In this document: positions 17,044 through 27,267 of the stretch, piece by piece
Position numbering within the stretch: the first letter of the stretch is position 1
How the letters are laid out: each line of letters begins with the position of its first letter
Position numbers and translations under genes: made by a program
The notes under the pieces: model-generated
Told to the model about the DNA's origin: nothing
What the model saw: only the letters and a program-made list of their open reading frames with translations
Databases searched by the model: none
NCBI RefSeq assembly: GCF_003231285.1
Contig: NZ_QKNS01000004.1
Location: 1-64,000 of the forward strand
From: Hymenobacter sediminis
GTDB taxonomy: Bacteria; Bacteroidota; Bacteroidia; Cytophagales; Hymenobacteraceae
Direction: 5' to 3'
DNA length: 64,000 nt

Positions 17044-17515
17044 CGAGTTCTGCGCCTTCGCCTTTTCTTTCAGTTTGAGCAGCAGGTGTAAGTAGTGCCC
17101 TGAATTGCAGTAGTAGGGTATAAAAGCAGCCGTGAAACGTGAAAACAGTGTGTGGAGCCGGAGACTAGGCAGCTCGCATGCTCAGGGCCGAGTACCAGTA
17201 CAACGTCAGCACGCAAGATTCCTTGACTGCGCTTGAGATGACGTTCTCTGTGCGCTTTCTTCTTTTTAGGAAAAGCTATTTTTCCTACCTCCTTGAACTT
17301 CACGACAACCAGCTCAGCATGCGGCGCCTACCTCCGCAACTATGCCCAACCTAGCCGCATTGGCTCTCTATGGCTTGGCGCTGCCGGGGGTTGCAGGCAA
17401 CCCTACCTTCCTTTTTACCGAAAAGAGTGGCAGGTTTCTTTTCAGCCTTGTACCTTGACCGCCCCCGCCGCTTGCCGCCCGGGTGGCGCCTACTGCTCAC
17501 TTAACCGCTTCCGCT
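17044..17515. other. Intergenic region between mltG and Sua5-like gene
   Basis: No supported protein gene in about 470 bp. It contains a dispersed-repeat-like element (17200-17250), and a TACCTTGA box near 17450-17457 that may be the promoter of the downstream gene. Confidence 0.6.
17200..17250 (-). repeat. REP-like dispersed repeat element (single copy here)
   Basis: Ends are AACGTCA (17202-17208) and TGACGTT (17239-17245), a perfect inverted pair. Read on the minus strand it contains GTCATCTCAAGCGCAGTC and AAGGAATCTTGCGTGCTGAC, resembling the GTCATnnTGAGC...TCGAAGGATCT intergenic repeats known from Hymenobacter and relatives. Family membership is from memory, not from a second copy in this window. 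Confidence 0.5.
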
Positions 17516-18145
17516 ATGTCTGCAACGTTGCTTCGTATTCACCCCGATAATCCGCCCCAGAACCGAATTGCGCAAGCCGCTGAAATCCTGCGCAAGGGGG
17601 GCGTTATTATTTACCCCACCGATACTATTTATGGCCTGGGCTGCGACATTCATAACGCACGGGCAGTGGAGAAGCTCTGCCGCATCAAGGGGATTCATCC
17701 GGAGAAAGCCAATCTGTCTTTTATCTGCTCCGACTTATCGCACATTACGGACTACGCCACGGGCATTACCACGCCGGTTTACAAAGTGCTGAAAAAAGCC
17801 TTGCCGGGGCCCTTTACCTTCGTCTTCGAAGCCAGCAATAAAGCGCCGCGCTACGGCGGGGTAAAGCGCCGGACGGTGGGCATTCGGGTGCCCGACAACC
17901 AGATTTGCACCTCCCTGGTGCGGGAACTAGGCAACCCCATCGTATCGACTTCTATTCGCGACGAGGACGAGATTCTGGAGTACAGCACCGACCCTGACCT
18001 GATTTTTGAGAAATACCGCCCGCTGGTAGACTTAGTGATTGATGGCGGCTTTGGCAACAACATCGCCAGCACCGTCGTCGATTGCACCAACGAAGACTTT
18101 GACATCGTGCGGCAAGGCGCCGGGGACATTGAGCAATATCTGTAG
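17516..18145 (+). CDS. L-threonylcarbamoyladenylate synthase family protein (Sua5/YciO/YrdC)
   Basis: A 209-residue YrdC-fold protein from the ATG at 17516. Key features: KGGVIIYPTDTIYGLGCD (about residues 24-41), the KR-type segment RIKGIHPEKANLSFICSDL, and LPGPFTFVFEASNKAP. These enzymes make threonylcarbamoyl-AMP for t6A37 of tRNA, but the YciO-like branch may act otherwise. The KGxHPEKANLSFICSDLSHI form resembles the YciO branch; the C-terminal Sua5 domain is absent. Convergent with the acyltransferase gene across a very long inverted repeat. Confidence 0.88.
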   Translation: MSATLLRIHPDNPPQNRIAQAAEILRKGGVIIYPTDTIYGLGCDIHNARAVEKLCRIKGIHPEKANLSFICSDLSHITDYATGITTPVYKVLKKALPGPFTFVFEASNKAPRYGGVKRRTVGIRVPDNQICTSLVRELGNPIVSTSIRDEDEILEYSTDPDLIFEKYRPLVDLVIDGGFGNNIASTVVDCTNEDFDIVRQGAGDIEQYL

Positions 18146-18151
18146 CTTACC

Positions 18152-18221
18152 CCTACCCCACTGAAAACAACAAACCCCTGATGTGTGCACGTCAGGGGTT
18201 TGTTGTTTTCAGTGGGGTAGG
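18152..18221. terminator. Bidirectional terminator with perfect 30-bp arms
   Basis: The arms at 18152-18181 and 18192-18221 are exact inverted copies, with a 10-base loop. Each outer end carries CCTACCCC. It sits between convergent stops at 18145 and 18241. T/A runs inside the arms (TTTGTTGTTTT) give termination signals both ways. Confidence 0.85.
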
Positions 18222-18240
18222 AAATATGTCAGTTAGTTTC

Positions 18241-19149
18241 TTATTGAAGCTGCCGCTTATGCTTCCAGCGGCGGTGCGACCATAGATAGTCGGAAGGGCT
18301 AGCCTGAATATCCCGCTCCAGCTGGCGGGCAAAAGCCTCGGTTAGCTGATGCTCAGCGGGAGGCAGCACGCTCTGCCCGTCGTGGAGTTCCGTGAACGTA
18401 ATTTCATAGTACCCGCGCCGCACCCGGCGAATTCCGACGTACACCACCGCGCACTGAAACTGGGCGGCCAGCCGGTCGGCGCCGGTGTAGAACGGGGTAT
18501 CTTGGTGCAGAAAGTTTGTCCAGTAGGGGTAGTCCTCGGGGCCGGCTGCTTGGTCGGAAAGCAGGCTGAGCGTGCGGCCCTGTCCTTTGTGCTTCACTAA
18601 GTCGCGCAAGGTGCTGAGCATGGGCACCAGGTGAGCCCCAAGCCGGCTCCGCAGCCGCAGCATAAAGCTCTCGAAGAAGGGGTTCATCAGAGGCTTGTAC
18701 ACGCCACCAGCCTTGCCAGGGTACTCCAGCGCCGCTGCCGACAGAATCCACTCCCAGTTGCCGGCGTGCGAGCCCAGAGTGAGCACCTGCTTGCCTTCCG
18801 GAAAAAACCGGCCCAGCACCTCCGGATTAGTGAACCGAACCCGCTTCCGTAGCGCCGCCGCCGATATAGTGCGCAGCTTCAGGATTTCTACAATAACCTG
18901 TGCGAAATGCCGGTAAAATCCCTTGCCAATGTGCCTGATTTCAGCTTCTGATTTATCCGGAAAGGAATTACGCAGATTTTCCAGCACTACCCTCTGGCGG
19001 TACCGCAACCCGTAAGCCATCAGCCCATACAGTCCCCCGGCAATGCCATACAGCACCGGCAGCGGCAGACTCGACAGGCCCACCAACAGCCACTCAAGCG
19101 GACGATAATACCACGGATATGTACGGGGGGTAGCAGCGGGGTAGCTCAT
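18241..19149 (-). CDS. Lysophospholipid/lipid A (lauroyl-type) acyltransferase
   Basis: A 302-residue LpxL/HtrB-family protein. An N-terminal membrane helix (about 20-45) is followed by the acyltransferase domain with catalytic His and acidic residue in GSHAGNWEW (HxxxxE form), KPLMNPFFESFM, LLSDQAAGPE and the family C-terminal region YLWSHRRWKH. It transfers an acyl chain to lipid A or a related lipid at the inner membrane. Its start overlaps the upstream gene stop by one base, so the two are coupled. Confidence 0.92.
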   Translation of the reverse strand: MSYPAATPRTYPWYYRPLEWLLVGLSSLPLPVLYGIAGGLYGLMAYGLRYRQRVVLENLRNSFPDKSEAEIRHIGKGFYRHFAQVIVEILKLRTISAAALRKRVRFTNPEVLGRFFPEGKQVLTLGSHAGNWEWILSAAALEYPGKAGGVYKPLMNPFFESFMLRLRSRLGAHLVPMLSTLRDLVKHKGQGRTLSLLSDQAAGPEDYPYWTNFLHQDTPFYTGADRLAAQFQCAVVYVGIRRVRRGYYEITFTELHDGQSVLPPAEHQLTEAFARQLERDIQASPSDYLWSHRRWKHKRQLQ

Positions 19150-20030
19150 TAGGGCATTACGGCGCCGACGGGCGCGTAGTCCGCCGGGGTGCGGCGTACG
19201 GAGGTCTTTTGGGTGGAAAGCACTTGATTTTTTGCGTTGCGGACTTCCAAAGTCAGGGTATAATCGCCAGCTGGCACGGTGGTCAGGTCCAGCTCGCCGG
19301 TCAGTACGGTGGGTTTGCCCGCACTCGGTTGTGCAGCTCCCTGCCCACTGGCGGCGTCTTTGGTGGCTTTAGCGGCCCGCAGCCGGTAGCGAACTATAAG
19401 TGGCTGCGCGGGGGTAGCGTTGTATAGCTCGGCGTAAAAGTACAGCTTCTCCATTCCGCGCCCATATAGCCCACCCGGCGTCCGCGTCAGGCTGAGTCCG
19501 TTGCGAATAAAGTTGTTGGCTTCCACGCTCGAGCGGCTGGCGGGCTTGCTGAGTAGCACTAAGTCGCTGAGGACGGCTTTTGTACCGCCAGATTCTATAG
19601 TCAGCGGTTTCTCCACAATATCGGTGGTAGCCGCGCGGTATTGGTCGCGCATTTGCCCGCGCAACACGTATTGCCCTTCGGGCAGCGTCAGGCGCTTCTG
19701 AAAGCTGATGGGATTCTTAATGGCCGCGGTAGTATCGCGCAGAACGGGGGGCCGCAGGGTCACGGTTTCTTGATACACCGCTGTGCCATCGGGGCGCACA
19801 GCTTCCAGCGTAACAGTAGCACCGGCCTGAAACATCTTCGGACCCCGCCGGTGGTAGGTCAGGTATTTGCCCGAAACCGTGGCGTACACTTCCACCACGC
19901 CTCCCTTCACGGCAACATCCGGATTGCGAAATGTGGCCACATCCAGTTGCAGTTGCCGCTGAGCAAGGGCCGAAGTCAACGGAATAAGTAGTCCACCAAG
20001 CAGGAAAAGAAATCGGAGTTGTCGAATCAT
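19149..20030 (-). CDS. Secreted hypothetical protein with beta-sandwich-like repeats
   Basis: A 293-residue protein from the ATG at 20030 (MIRQLRFLFLLGG); longer frame upstream has no signal peptide and is rejected. A Sec signal peptide ends ALAQ near residue 24. The mature protein is beta-rich, with macroglobulin- or invasin-like strands (GGVVEVYATVSGKYLTY, ATVTLEAVRPDGTAVY, LPEGQYVLRGQMRD, VPAGDYTLTLEVRNA). No catalytic motif. Coupled to the lipid acyltransferase downstream, it may assist envelope assembly; inference. Confidence 0.75.
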   Translation of the reverse strand: MIRQLRFLFLLGGLLIPLTSALAQRQLQLDVATFRNPDVAVKGGVVEVYATVSGKYLTYHRRGPKMFQAGATVTLEAVRPDGTAVYQETVTLRPPVLRDTTAAIKNPISFQKRLTLPEGQYVLRGQMRDQYRAATTDIVEKPLTIESGGTKAVLSDLVLLSKPASRSSVEANNFIRNGLSLTRTPGGLYGRGMEKLYFYAELYNATPAQPLIVRYRLRAAKATKDAASGQGAAQPSAGKPTVLTGELDLTTVPAGDYTLTLEVRNAKNQVLSTQKTSVRRTPADYAPVGAVMP

Positions 20031-20269
20031 CGTGTCAGATTGTCGGTAAAAGTGAATGCAAAACGGCAGATGCGTCAGTATCTGAATCCGAACAAACACC
20101 CCGCTCAGTCGCGTCGTTTCAAAAACACCATCCCACTTTCGTACAAGCTGTCCCCATCTTTGGAACCTGAAAAGGGCTCTTCCCGAAGCGGTAAAGATAC
20201 TTTGCCGCCAATATGCCACGCAGTTATTTTCCGCTTTGCGCGTTTTTACTACCCCTTCTTCTGCCTCCA

Positions 20270-20905
20270 ATGCCTTCTGTTTTATTTGAGTCACAATACA
20301 ATCCGCCGGCTTCCTTTTTTGCCGAACTACTAGGGGCCGAATCGTTGTTGCTAGAAACACACGACAACTACCGCAAGCAAACCTACCGCAACCGTTGCCT
20401 GATCCTGACGGCCCAGGGCGTACAGCCTCTAACAGTGCCTGTTATTGATGGCAACCGTAGCGAAAAAGTTTTCACGTCGGCCATTGAAATTGATTACCGG
20501 CAGAACTGGGTGCACCGTCACTGGCGCACATTGCAAACCGCTTACGGAGGCACGCCGTATTTCGAATATTACGCCGACTATTTGCACGATATCTACGTAC
20601 AAAAGCCACGGCTGCTTTTCGAGCTTAATCAGAGCCTGTTGCAGTTCCTGCTGCGTTGTCTGAAGCTCCGGTTACCTATTCAGCTTACCTCCGAATACCA
20701 CCCGCCTACCTCCCCTCTTTTTCATAACCATTCCGTGCTGGATCGGCGCGACTGGCTGACACCAAAGGACCCGGCCCCCGCCGGACCTGACAGGACGTCG
20801 GTTCGGCCCTACCCCCAGACGTTTGGTAAAGATTTTGTACCGGGACTCAGCATCTTAGACCTGCTCTTTATGCAGGGCTCGGCCGCCGGCAGTTTTCTTA
20901 CGTAG
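20270..20905 (+). CDS. WbqC family protein
   Basis: A 211-residue protein from the ATG at 20270 (MPSVLFESQYNPPASFF). Family motifs are ETHDNYRKQTYRNRCLI, LTVPV, KVFTSAIEIDYRQNWVHRHW and FGKDFVPGLSILDLLFMQG. WbqC-like proteins occur in O-antigen and glycoconjugate loci and are proposed to modify sugars or to act in their transfer; the exact reaction is not established. Divergent from the secreted protein gene across about 240 bp. Confidence 0.88.
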   Translation: MPSVLFESQYNPPASFFAELLGAESLLLETHDNYRKQTYRNRCLILTAQGVQPLTVPVIDGNRSEKVFTSAIEIDYRQNWVHRHWRTLQTAYGGTPYFEYYADYLHDIYVQKPRLLFELNQSLLQFLLRCLKLRLPIQLTSEYHPPTSPLFHNHSVLDRRDWLTPKDPAPAGPDRTSVRPYPQTFGKDFVPGLSILDLLFMQGSAAGSFLT

Positions 20906-21025
20906 TGTACTTGCCGCCTCCGAACCTTAGCCCGCCTCCTTCTGTTTTCAGAGCACAGCGGCCCAACCCGCCAGCGCCTATTTTAGGGCTTGCGGGGTTC
21001 CGTTTTTCTTCACTACCTTATCTGC

Positions 21026-23647
21026 ATGGAAGCTAAATTCTCAAATCGTGTCAAGGAGGTCATCTCCCTGAGCCGGGAGGAAGCCATCCGGCTTGGGCAC
21101 GACTATATCGGTACCGAACACCTATTGCTGGGCATGATTCGCGAGGGGGAAGGCACGGCCATTGGTTTGCTCAAGAAACTGGGCGTATCGGTGGACGAGC
21201 TGAAGTACGCCCTCGAACAGGCTACCCGCAATACCGCTACCCAGGGCACCAGCATTACCGGCTCCATTCCCCTGACGAAGCAGACCGAGAAAGTCCTCAA
21301 GATTACCTACCTGGAAGCTAAAATCTTCAAGAGCGAAATCATTGGCACGGAGCATTTGCTGCTGTCGATTTTGCGCGATGAAGACAACATTTCGTCCCAA
21401 ATCCTGAGCAAATTCAACGTGAACTACGAATCCGTACGTGATTCGCTGGACTACCACGGTAACACGGCGAACAACCCCACCAACGGCCCTGAGGCCGATG
21501 ACGACGACAACGACCGCCTCTTTGGGGGCTCAGCAGGCCGCGGCGGTGCCGGGGCTGGCTCGGCTCCGCGCAAAGGCAACGAAAAGTCGAAAACTCCGGT
21601 GCTCGACAATTTCGGCCGCGACCTGACCAAGCTCGCCGAGGAAGACAAGCTCGACCCCATTGTAGGCCGCGAAAAGGAAATTGAGCGCGTAGCTCAGATT
21701 CTGTCGCGCCGCAAAAAGAACAACCCTATTCTGATTGGTGAGCCCGGCGTAGGTAAGACGGCTATTGCTGAAGGCTTGGCCCTGCGCATCATCCAGAAGA
21801 AGGTTTCGCGCGTGCTGTTTGGGAAGCGTGTGGTTACGCTTGACCTCGCCTCGCTGGTAGCTGGCACCAAATACCGTGGCCAGTTTGAGGAGCGCATGAA
21901 GGCCGTAATGAACGAGCTGGAGAAGTCGCCCGACGTTATCCTGTTCATTGACGAACTGCACACGATTGTAGGTGCTGGCGGAGCTTCTGGCTCGCTGGAC
22001 GCTTCCAATATGTTCAAGCCAGCTCTGGCTCGCGGCGAAATCCAATGCATCGGTGCTACTACCCTCGACGAGTATCGCCAATACATTGAGAAGGACGGCG
22101 CCTTGGCTCGTCGTTTCCAGATGGTAATGGTGGACCCCACCACGCCAGAGGAAACCATCGAAATCCTGAACAACATCAAGGATAAGTATCAGGACCACCA
22201 CCATGTGTACTACACCGACAAGGCTATTGAGGCCTGCGTAAAGCTGTCGGATCGTTACATGTCGGACCGCTTCCTACCGGACAAAGCCATCGACATTCTC
22301 GATGAAGCTGGTGCCCGCGTGCACATCAACAACATTGTGGTGCCGGAGGATATTCTTAAGCTCGAAGAGCAGATTGAGAACATCAAGACGGAGAAAAACC
22401 GCGTGGTGAAGTCGCAGAAATACGAGGAAGCCGCCAAGCTTCGCGACACGGAGAAGAAGCTGATTGATCAACTCGACCAAGCCAAAAAGGATTGGGAAGA
22501 GGAGACCAAGAAGAAGCGCTACACCGTGAAGGAAGAGAACGTGGCTGAGGTTATTGCCATGATGACCGGCATCCCTGTTTCGCGCGTGGCTCAGAACGAA
22601 AGCTCCAAGCTGCTGAAAATGGGTGAAGAGCTGAAAGGCAAGGTAATCGGCCAGGATAAGGCCATTGCCCAGCTTGTGAAAGCAATTCAACGCACCCGCG
22701 TAGGCCTGAAAGACCCGAAGAAGCCGATTGGTTCGTTCGTGTTCCTCGGCCCGACCGGTGTAGGTAAAACGGAGCTGGCCAAAGTACTGGCTACCTACCT
22801 CTTCGACAAAGAAGATTCGCTGGTGCGGATTGACATGTCGGAGTACATGGAGAAGTTCAGCATCTCGCGCCTGGTAGGCGCGCCTCCCGGCTACGTGGGC
22901 TACGAGGAAGGCGGTCAGCTGACGGAGAAAATCCGCCGCAAGCCTTATTCTGTAATTCTGCTCGACGAGATTGAGAAGGCGCACCCCGACGTGTACAACC
23001 TGTTGCTGCAGGTGCTTGACGATGGCATCCTGACCGACGGTCTGGGCCGTAAAGTGGACTTCCGCAATACCATTATCATCATGACCTCGAACATTGGGGC
23101 CCGTGACCTGCAGGACTTCGGTGCTGGCATCGGTTTCGGCACCAAGGCTCGCCAGGAAAACATGGATGAGATTACCAAGGGCACCATCACCAATGCCCTG
23201 CGTAAAACCTTCTCGCCAGAATTCCTCAACCGTCTGGACGACGTTATCGTGTTCAACTCTCTGGAGAAGCAGGATATTCACCGCATCATCGACATTTCGC
23301 TGTCGAAGCTGCTGGGCCGCATCCAGACGCTGGGCTACCGCGTGGAGCTGACCGAAGCCGCCAAGGACTTCGTGGCCGAGAAAGGCTACGACCCCAAATA
23401 CGGTGCACGTCCGCTGAACCGGGCCATCCAGAAGTACATCGAAGACCCGATTGCCGAGGAAATCCTAAAGGCAGAAATTGCCCAAGGCGACGTTATCACG
23501 GCCGACTACACGGCTGGCGCTGAAGAGTTGACGTTCGCTGTAAGCAAGAGCGGTGAGCAACTCAACCTCGCCAGCGATGAGCGGCCAGAGGAAGCTCCCG
23601 AGCCCAACGATGACGAGCCAAATGACTCGAAGAAGAAAGGCGAGTAA
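21026..23647 (+). CDS. clpC: ATP-dependent Clp protease ATP-binding subunit ClpC
   Basis: An 873-residue AAA+ unfoldase, full length for ClpC. From the ATG at 21026: two Clp_N repeats (1-145), a Gly/Ala linker, AAA domain 1 with Walker A GEPGVGKT (238-245) and Walker B VILFIDE (304-310), a middle coiled coil with UVR-like [15 protein letters not shown] (about 464-478), AAA domain 2 with Walker A GPTGVGKT (about 575-582) and Walker [12 protein letters not shown] (about 643), and an acidic C-terminal tail. It unfolds substrates and feeds ClpP. The 12 codons upstream (from 20990) are not part of the conserved start. Followed by a strong terminator. Confidence 0.97.
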   Translation: MEAKFSNRVKEVISLSREEAIRLGHDYIGTEHLLLGMIREGEGTAIGLLKKLGVSVDELKYALEQATRNTATQGTSITGSIPLTKQTEKVLKITYLEAKIFKSEIIGTEHLLLSILRDEDNISSQILSKFNVNYESVRDSLDYHGNTANNPTNGPEADDDDNDRLFGGSAGRGGAGAGSAPRKGNEKSKTPVLDNFGRDLTKLAEEDKLDPIVGREKEIERVAQILSRRKKNNPILIGEPGVGKTAIAEGLALRIIQKKVSRVLFGKRVVTLDLASLVAGTKYRGQFEERMKAVMNELEKSPDVILFIDELHTIVGAGGASGSLDASNMFKPALARGEIQCIGATTLDEYRQYIEKDGALARRFQMVMVDPTTPEETIEILNNIKDKYQDHHHVYYTDKAIEACVKLSDRYMSDRFLPDKAIDILDEAGARVHINNIVVPEDILKLEEQIENIKTEKNRVVKSQKYEEAAKLRDTEKKLIDQLDQAKKDWEEETKKKRYTVKEENVAEVIAMMTGIPVSRVAQNESSKLLKMGEELKGKVIGQDKAIAQLVKAIQRTRVGLKDPKKPIGSFVFLGPTGVGKTELAKVLATYLFDKEDSLVRIDMSEYMEKFSISRLVGAPPGYVGYEEGGQLTEKIRRKPYSVILLDEIEKAHPDVYNLLLQVLDDGILTDGLGRKVDFRNTIIIMTSNIGARDLQDFGAGIGFGTKARQENMDEITKGTITNALRKTFSPEFLNRLDDVIVFNSLEKQDIHRIIDISLSKLLGRIQTLGYRVELTEAAKDFVAEKGYDPKYGARPLNRAIQKYIEDPIAEEILKAEIAQGDVITADYTAGAEELTFAVSKSGEQLNLASDERPEEAPEPNDDEPNDSKKKGE

Positions 23648-23660
23648 TCATCTGAAATAA

Positions 23661-23700
23661 ATAAAAAGACCGGCCTCTTCGCAGAGGTCGGTCTTTTTAT
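23661..23700. terminator. Terminator after clpC
   Basis: Arms ATAAAAAGACCGGCCTCT and AGAGGTCGGTCTTTTTAT with a four-base loop and one G-T pair, flanked by A and T runs. Confidence 0.9.
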
Positions 23701-23733
23701 TTATACTAAACTCTTATCTGTTACATCTTGAAT

Positions 23734-24123
23734 ATGCATCTGGTATTTATTCCCTTTCTTACTATTCTATTGCTAAGTTCAAAATATCTACAAAGCTCTA
23801 CGCCCAAATATCCTTACGATCCTAAGCTCATCACTGAGCAAAGCGAAATCAATTTTGCCATTACCGATAAGCGAGGCATACTATCAGCAGAAGGGACGGT
23901 TTACTTCATTTCTCCAACTGAGGAATCAACAATTGTTGCTTGTCGCGACAAAAAGTTTCTATGGAAAGTCAACGCGGCCAGCCAATGCGGCTCTGCTTCG
24001 GTGCATCAAGCTGTTCGCTACCTCAAACTCACTTCCACAAAATTGGAAGTCATTTATGGTAAGCATAGTTTCCTTACTATTAAACTCAGCACGGGACAGG
24101 TTACATGTCAAGGAAGCGACTGA
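23734..24123 (+). CDS. Small secreted hypothetical protein, AT-rich
   Basis: A 129-residue protein from the ATG at 23734 with a hydrophobic N-terminus (MHLVFIPFLTILLLSS) that may be a signal peptide or anchor. The rest holds two Cys (IVACRD, SQCGS) and is beta-rich. Its base composition is clearly lower in GC than flanking genes, suggesting recent acquisition. It has its own terminator on each side. No family recognised. Confidence 0.6.
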   Translation: MHLVFIPFLTILLLSSKYLQSSTPKYPYDPKLITEQSEINFAITDKRGILSAEGTVYFISPTEESTIVACRDKKFLWKVNAASQCGSASVHQAVRYLKLTSTKLEVIYGKHSFLTIKLSTGQVTCQGSD

Positions 24124-24143
24124 TTTGCCCTGTAAGCCATCAT

Positions 24144-24176
24144 AAAGCCGCGCCAGAATTCTGGTGCGGCTTTTCT
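24144..24176 (+). terminator. Terminator after AT-rich small gene
   Basis: Arms AAGCCGCGCCAGA and TCTGGTGCGGCTT (one mismatch) followed by TTCTTT. Confidence 0.8.
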
Positions 24177-24188
24177 TTACGGGTACGT

Positions 24189-24196
24189 TACCTTTG
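24189..24196 (+). promoter_or_regulatory. Putative promoter -7 box of carboxyltransferase gene
   Basis: TACCTTTG matches TAnnTTTG exactly, 45 bp before the ATG at 24241. The -33 element is not clear. Confidence 0.5.
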
Positions 24197-24240
24197 GCTT
24201 CTGACCTAAGTAGCAAAACCGACTTCCTCAAGCCCACCCA

Positions 24241-25809
24241 ATGTCTGATTCGCGCACTGAAGCCCAACTAAGCAAACTCGAAATCCTCGACCAGAAAAAT
24301 CAGGAGGCCCTACTTGGCGGCGGCCAGGCCCGCATTGATGCACAGCACAAGAAAGGCAAGCTCACAGCCCGGGAGCGAATTGACCTGCTGCTCGATGAAG
24401 GCTCCTTTGAGGAAATTGGCAAGTTCGTGATGCACCGCTCCAAGGACTTTGGCCTGGACAAGGAGTACTACCTCGGCGATGGGGTAGTAACCGGCTATGG
24501 CACTGTGAACGGCCGGTTGGTATATGTCTTTTCCCAGGATTTCACGGTATTCGGCGGCTCGCTGAGCGAAACTCACGCCGAGAAAATCGTGAAGATTATG
24601 GACTTGGCCATGAAGAACGGCGCCCCAGTTATCGGTCTGAACGACTCGGGCGGGGCCCGCATTCAGGAGGGGGTAGTAAGCTTAGGTGGCTACGCCGATA
24701 TCTTCTACAAGAACACCCTGGCTTCGGGGGTAGTACCGCAGCTGTCGGCCATTATGGGGCCGTGTGCCGGTGGTGCCGTGTACTCGCCGGCCATCACCGA
24801 CTTTATCCTGATGGTGGAAGACACGAGCTACATGTTCGTGACTGGCCCGAACGTGGTGAAGACGGTAACCCACGAAAACGTAACCAGCGAAGAGCTGGGC
24901 GGTGCTAGCACCCACTCTACCAAAAGCGGCGTGACGCACTTCACGGCCCCGAACGAGGTAGCCTGCATCAATCAGCTGAAGTCGCTGCTGAGCTATATGC
25001 CCCAGAACTGCGAGGAAACGGCCCCGGCCCTACCCTACGAAGCGGGCTTGGATGAGTCGCGGGCGGTGCTGGACACTATCATTCCCGAAAACCCCAACCA
25101 GCCCTACGACATCCGGGAGGTAATTGAGGGCATCATTGATGCCGATTCCTTCATGGAAGTGCACCAGAACTTCGCCGAAAACATTGTGGTAGGGTTTGCT
25201 CGCCTGGGCGGCCGGAGCATTGGCATTGTGGGCAACCAGCCCGCTGTGCTGGCCGGCGTACTCGACATCAACGCCTCCACCAAAGCCGCCCGCTTCGTGC
25301 GCTTCTGCGACTCGTTCAACATTCCGTTGCTCGTGCTGGAAGATGTGCCCGGTTTCCTACCCGGCACCGACCAGGAGTGGCGCGGCATCATCACCAACGG
25401 GGCCAAGCTGCTCTACGCCTTCTGCGAAGCCACCGTACCGCGCATCACCGTTATTACGCGCAAGGCATACGGCGGAGCCTACGACGTGATGAACTCCAAG
25501 CACATTGGGGCTGATATGAACTACGCCTGGCCTACCGCCGAAATTGCGGTGATGGGGGCTAAGGGCGCGGCCGAAATCATTTTCAAGCGGGAAATAGCGG
25601 CGGCCGAAGACCCCGAAGCCAAGCTCCAGGAAAAGGTAGATGAATACCAGCAGAAATTTGCTACCCCCTACCGCGCCGCCCACCGTGGCTTCGTAGACGA
25701 AGTGATTTTGCCGTCGCAAACACGGCAGAAGCTCATCCGGGCGTTTAAAATGTTGGAAAACAAAGTAGATACCCTACCCCGTAAGAAGCACGGAAACATT
25801 CCGTTGTAA
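24241..25809 (+). CDS. Acyl-CoA carboxylase carboxyltransferase subunit (propionyl-CoA carboxylase beta type)
   Basis: A 522-residue carboxyltransferase with both crotonase-like halves. Motifs: [19 protein letters not shown], the oxyanion-hole glycine pairs in [10 protein letters not shown] and [12 protein letters not shown] (N half), and [23 protein letters not shown] and [20 protein letters not shown] (C half). It moves carboxyl from biotin to propionyl-CoA or a similar acyl-CoA. No biotin carboxylase or biotin carrier gene is in the window, so partners must be elsewhere. An exact TAnnTTTG box lies upstream. Confidence 0.95.
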   Translation: MSDSRTEAQLSKLEILDQKNQEALLGGGQARIDAQHKKGKLTARERIDLLLDEGSFEEIGKFVMHRSKDFGLDKEYYLGDGVVTGYGTVNGRLVYVFSQDFTVFGGSLSETHAEKIVKIMDLAMKNGAPVIGLNDSGGARIQEGVVSLGGYADIFYKNTLASGVVPQLSAIMGPCAGGAVYSPAITDFILMVEDTSYMFVTGPNVVKTVTHENVTSEELGGASTHSTKSGVTHFTAPNEVACINQLKSLLSYMPQNCEETAPALPYEAGLDESRAVLDTIIPENPNQPYDIREVIEGIIDADSFMEVHQNFAENIVVGFARLGGRSIGIVGNQPAVLAGVLDINASTKAARFVRFCDSFNIPLLVLEDVPGFLPGTDQEWRGIITNGAKLLYAFCEATVPRITVITRKAYGGAYDVMNSKHIGADMNYAWPTAEIAVMGAKGAAEIIFKREIAAAEDPEAKLQEKVDEYQQKFATPYRAAHRGFVDEVILPSQTRQKLIRAFKMLENKVDTLPRKKHGNIPL

Positions 25810-25826
25810 CCTTAGCGGCCCCTAGT

Positions 25827-26141
25827 ATGGACGTATTTTCAGCCAGCAATATTCTTCCCGCTATTCTGCTGATGGCGGTGGGTGCGCTTATCGTGTACTT
25901 AGCACGGTCCGTGCAGCGGGGCAACGTTGAAATTTTGGCTGGATATGATGCGGCTCGCGTAACCGATAAAGCGGGGCTGGCATCTTGGGCCGGACGGAGT
26001 TTGCTTGTGCTTGGCTACTGGCAAATGGCCGCTGGTCTGGTGAGCTTTGGTAATGTCTCTATTGGAGGCACCATCTTTTTTCTGGCAACAATAATCTTGG
26101 TAGGACGGACCGTGATAGGTGCCCAACGGTTCCAACGCTAA
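25827..26141 (+). CDS. Small membrane protein, DUF3784-like
   Basis: A 104-residue protein with three hydrophobic helices (about 8-26, 55-75, 78-98). The segment EILAGYDAARV between helices 1 and 2 resembles the LIAGYN motif of DUF3784 proteins, whose role is unknown. It lies 17 bp after the carboxyltransferase stop and 36 bp before the M42 peptidase, so it may be in one transcript. Confidence 0.65.
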   Translation: MDVFSASNILPAILLMAVGALIVYLARSVQRGNVEILAGYDAARVTDKAGLASWAGRSLLVLGYWQMAAGLVSFGNVSIGGTIFFLATIILVGRTVIGAQRFQR

Positions 26142-26177
26142 CCTTGTCTTTTCTCCTTTCCGTAGCTTCTGACTTTT

Positions 26178-27248
26178 ATGCGTCAAGAATCATTCGACTT
26201 TCTTCAGAAATACCTGAATAATCCCTCTCCTACTGGCTTCGAGAAAGAAGGCCAGCAGCTGTGGCTGGAATATATTAAGCCCTACATCGACGAGTATTTC
26301 GTGGATACCTATGGCACCGTGGTAGGCGTTATCAACCCGGAGGCTAAATACAAAGTGGTGATTGAGGCCCACGCCGACGAAATCAGCTACTTCGTGAACT
26401 ACATCACCAAGGAAGGCTACCTCTACCTGCGCAAAAACGGCGGCTCCGACCCCTTGGTAGCCCCCAGCAAGCGCGTGAACATCCACACCAAGAAGGGCAT
26501 TGTGAAGGCGGTGTTCGGCTGGCCCGCCATTCATGTGCGTAAGGCCGATCAGGACAAAGCCCCGACTATTGAAACCGTATTCCTCGACTGCGGCGCCTCA
26601 AGCCGGGAAGAAGTAGAGGAAATGGGCATTCATGTAGGCTCGGTGGTAACCTTCGAGGACGAATTCTCGGTGCTCAACAACCGGTTCTATGTGGGCCGGG
26701 CCCTCGATAACCGCGTGGGTGGCTTCATGATTGCTGAGGTAGCGCGCATGCTGAAAGAAAACGGCAAGCAGTTGCCTTTCGGCCTCTACATTGTGAATGC
26801 AGTGCAGGAAGAAATTGGTTTGCGTGGGGCCGAAATGATTGCCCACCGCATTCAGCCCGACGTGGCCATTGTGACGGACGTAATTCACGACACGCAGGCC
26901 CCGATGTATGAGAAGAAAACCTCCGGCGATCTGCACTGCGGCAAAGGCCCCGTCATTACTTACGGTCCGGCCGTGCAGAACAACCTGCGGGAGCTTATTA
27001 TTGAAACGGCCCAAACCGCAGAAATTCCGTTCCAGCGCGCTGCTGCTACCCGCGCCACCGGCACCGACACCGACGCCTTCGCTTATTCAAGCGCTGGTGT
27101 AGCTTCGGCCCTGATTTCCCTACCCCTCAAGTACATGCATACCACCGTAGAAACGGTGCACAAGGACGACGTAGAGAACGTAACCCGCCTCATTTACGAA
27201 ACCCTACTGCGTATTGAGGACGGCCACGATTTTCGCTATTTCAGTTAA
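26178..27248 (+). CDS. M42 family metallo-aminopeptidase
   Basis: A 356-residue M42 (glutamyl aminopeptidase/TET-type) peptidase. Metal and catalytic residues are seen in order: EAHADE (His), GRALDNRVGG (bridging Asp), AVQEEIGLRGA (catalytic and metal Glu), VTDVIHDT (Asp) and MHTTVET (final His). An insert domain lies between about residues 75 and 170. These cytosolic multimers trim peptides from the N-terminus. No signal peptide. A terminator follows. Confidence 0.93.
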   Translation: MRQESFDFLQKYLNNPSPTGFEKEGQQLWLEYIKPYIDEYFVDTYGTVVGVINPEAKYKVVIEAHADEISYFVNYITKEGYLYLRKNGGSDPLVAPSKRVNIHTKKGIVKAVFGWPAIHVRKADQDKAPTIETVFLDCGASSREEVEEMGIHVGSVVTFEDEFSVLNNRFYVGRALDNRVGGFMIAEVARMLKENGKQLPFGLYIVNAVQEEIGLRGAEMIAHRIQPDVAIVTDVIHDTQAPMYEKKTSGDLHCGKGPVITYGPAVQNNLRELIIETAQTAEIPFQRAAATRATGTDTDAFAYSSAGVASALISLPLKYMHTTVETVHKDDVENVTRLIYETLLRIEDGHDFRYFS

Positions 27249-27267
27249 GCAATAGCGAAACAGCTGC

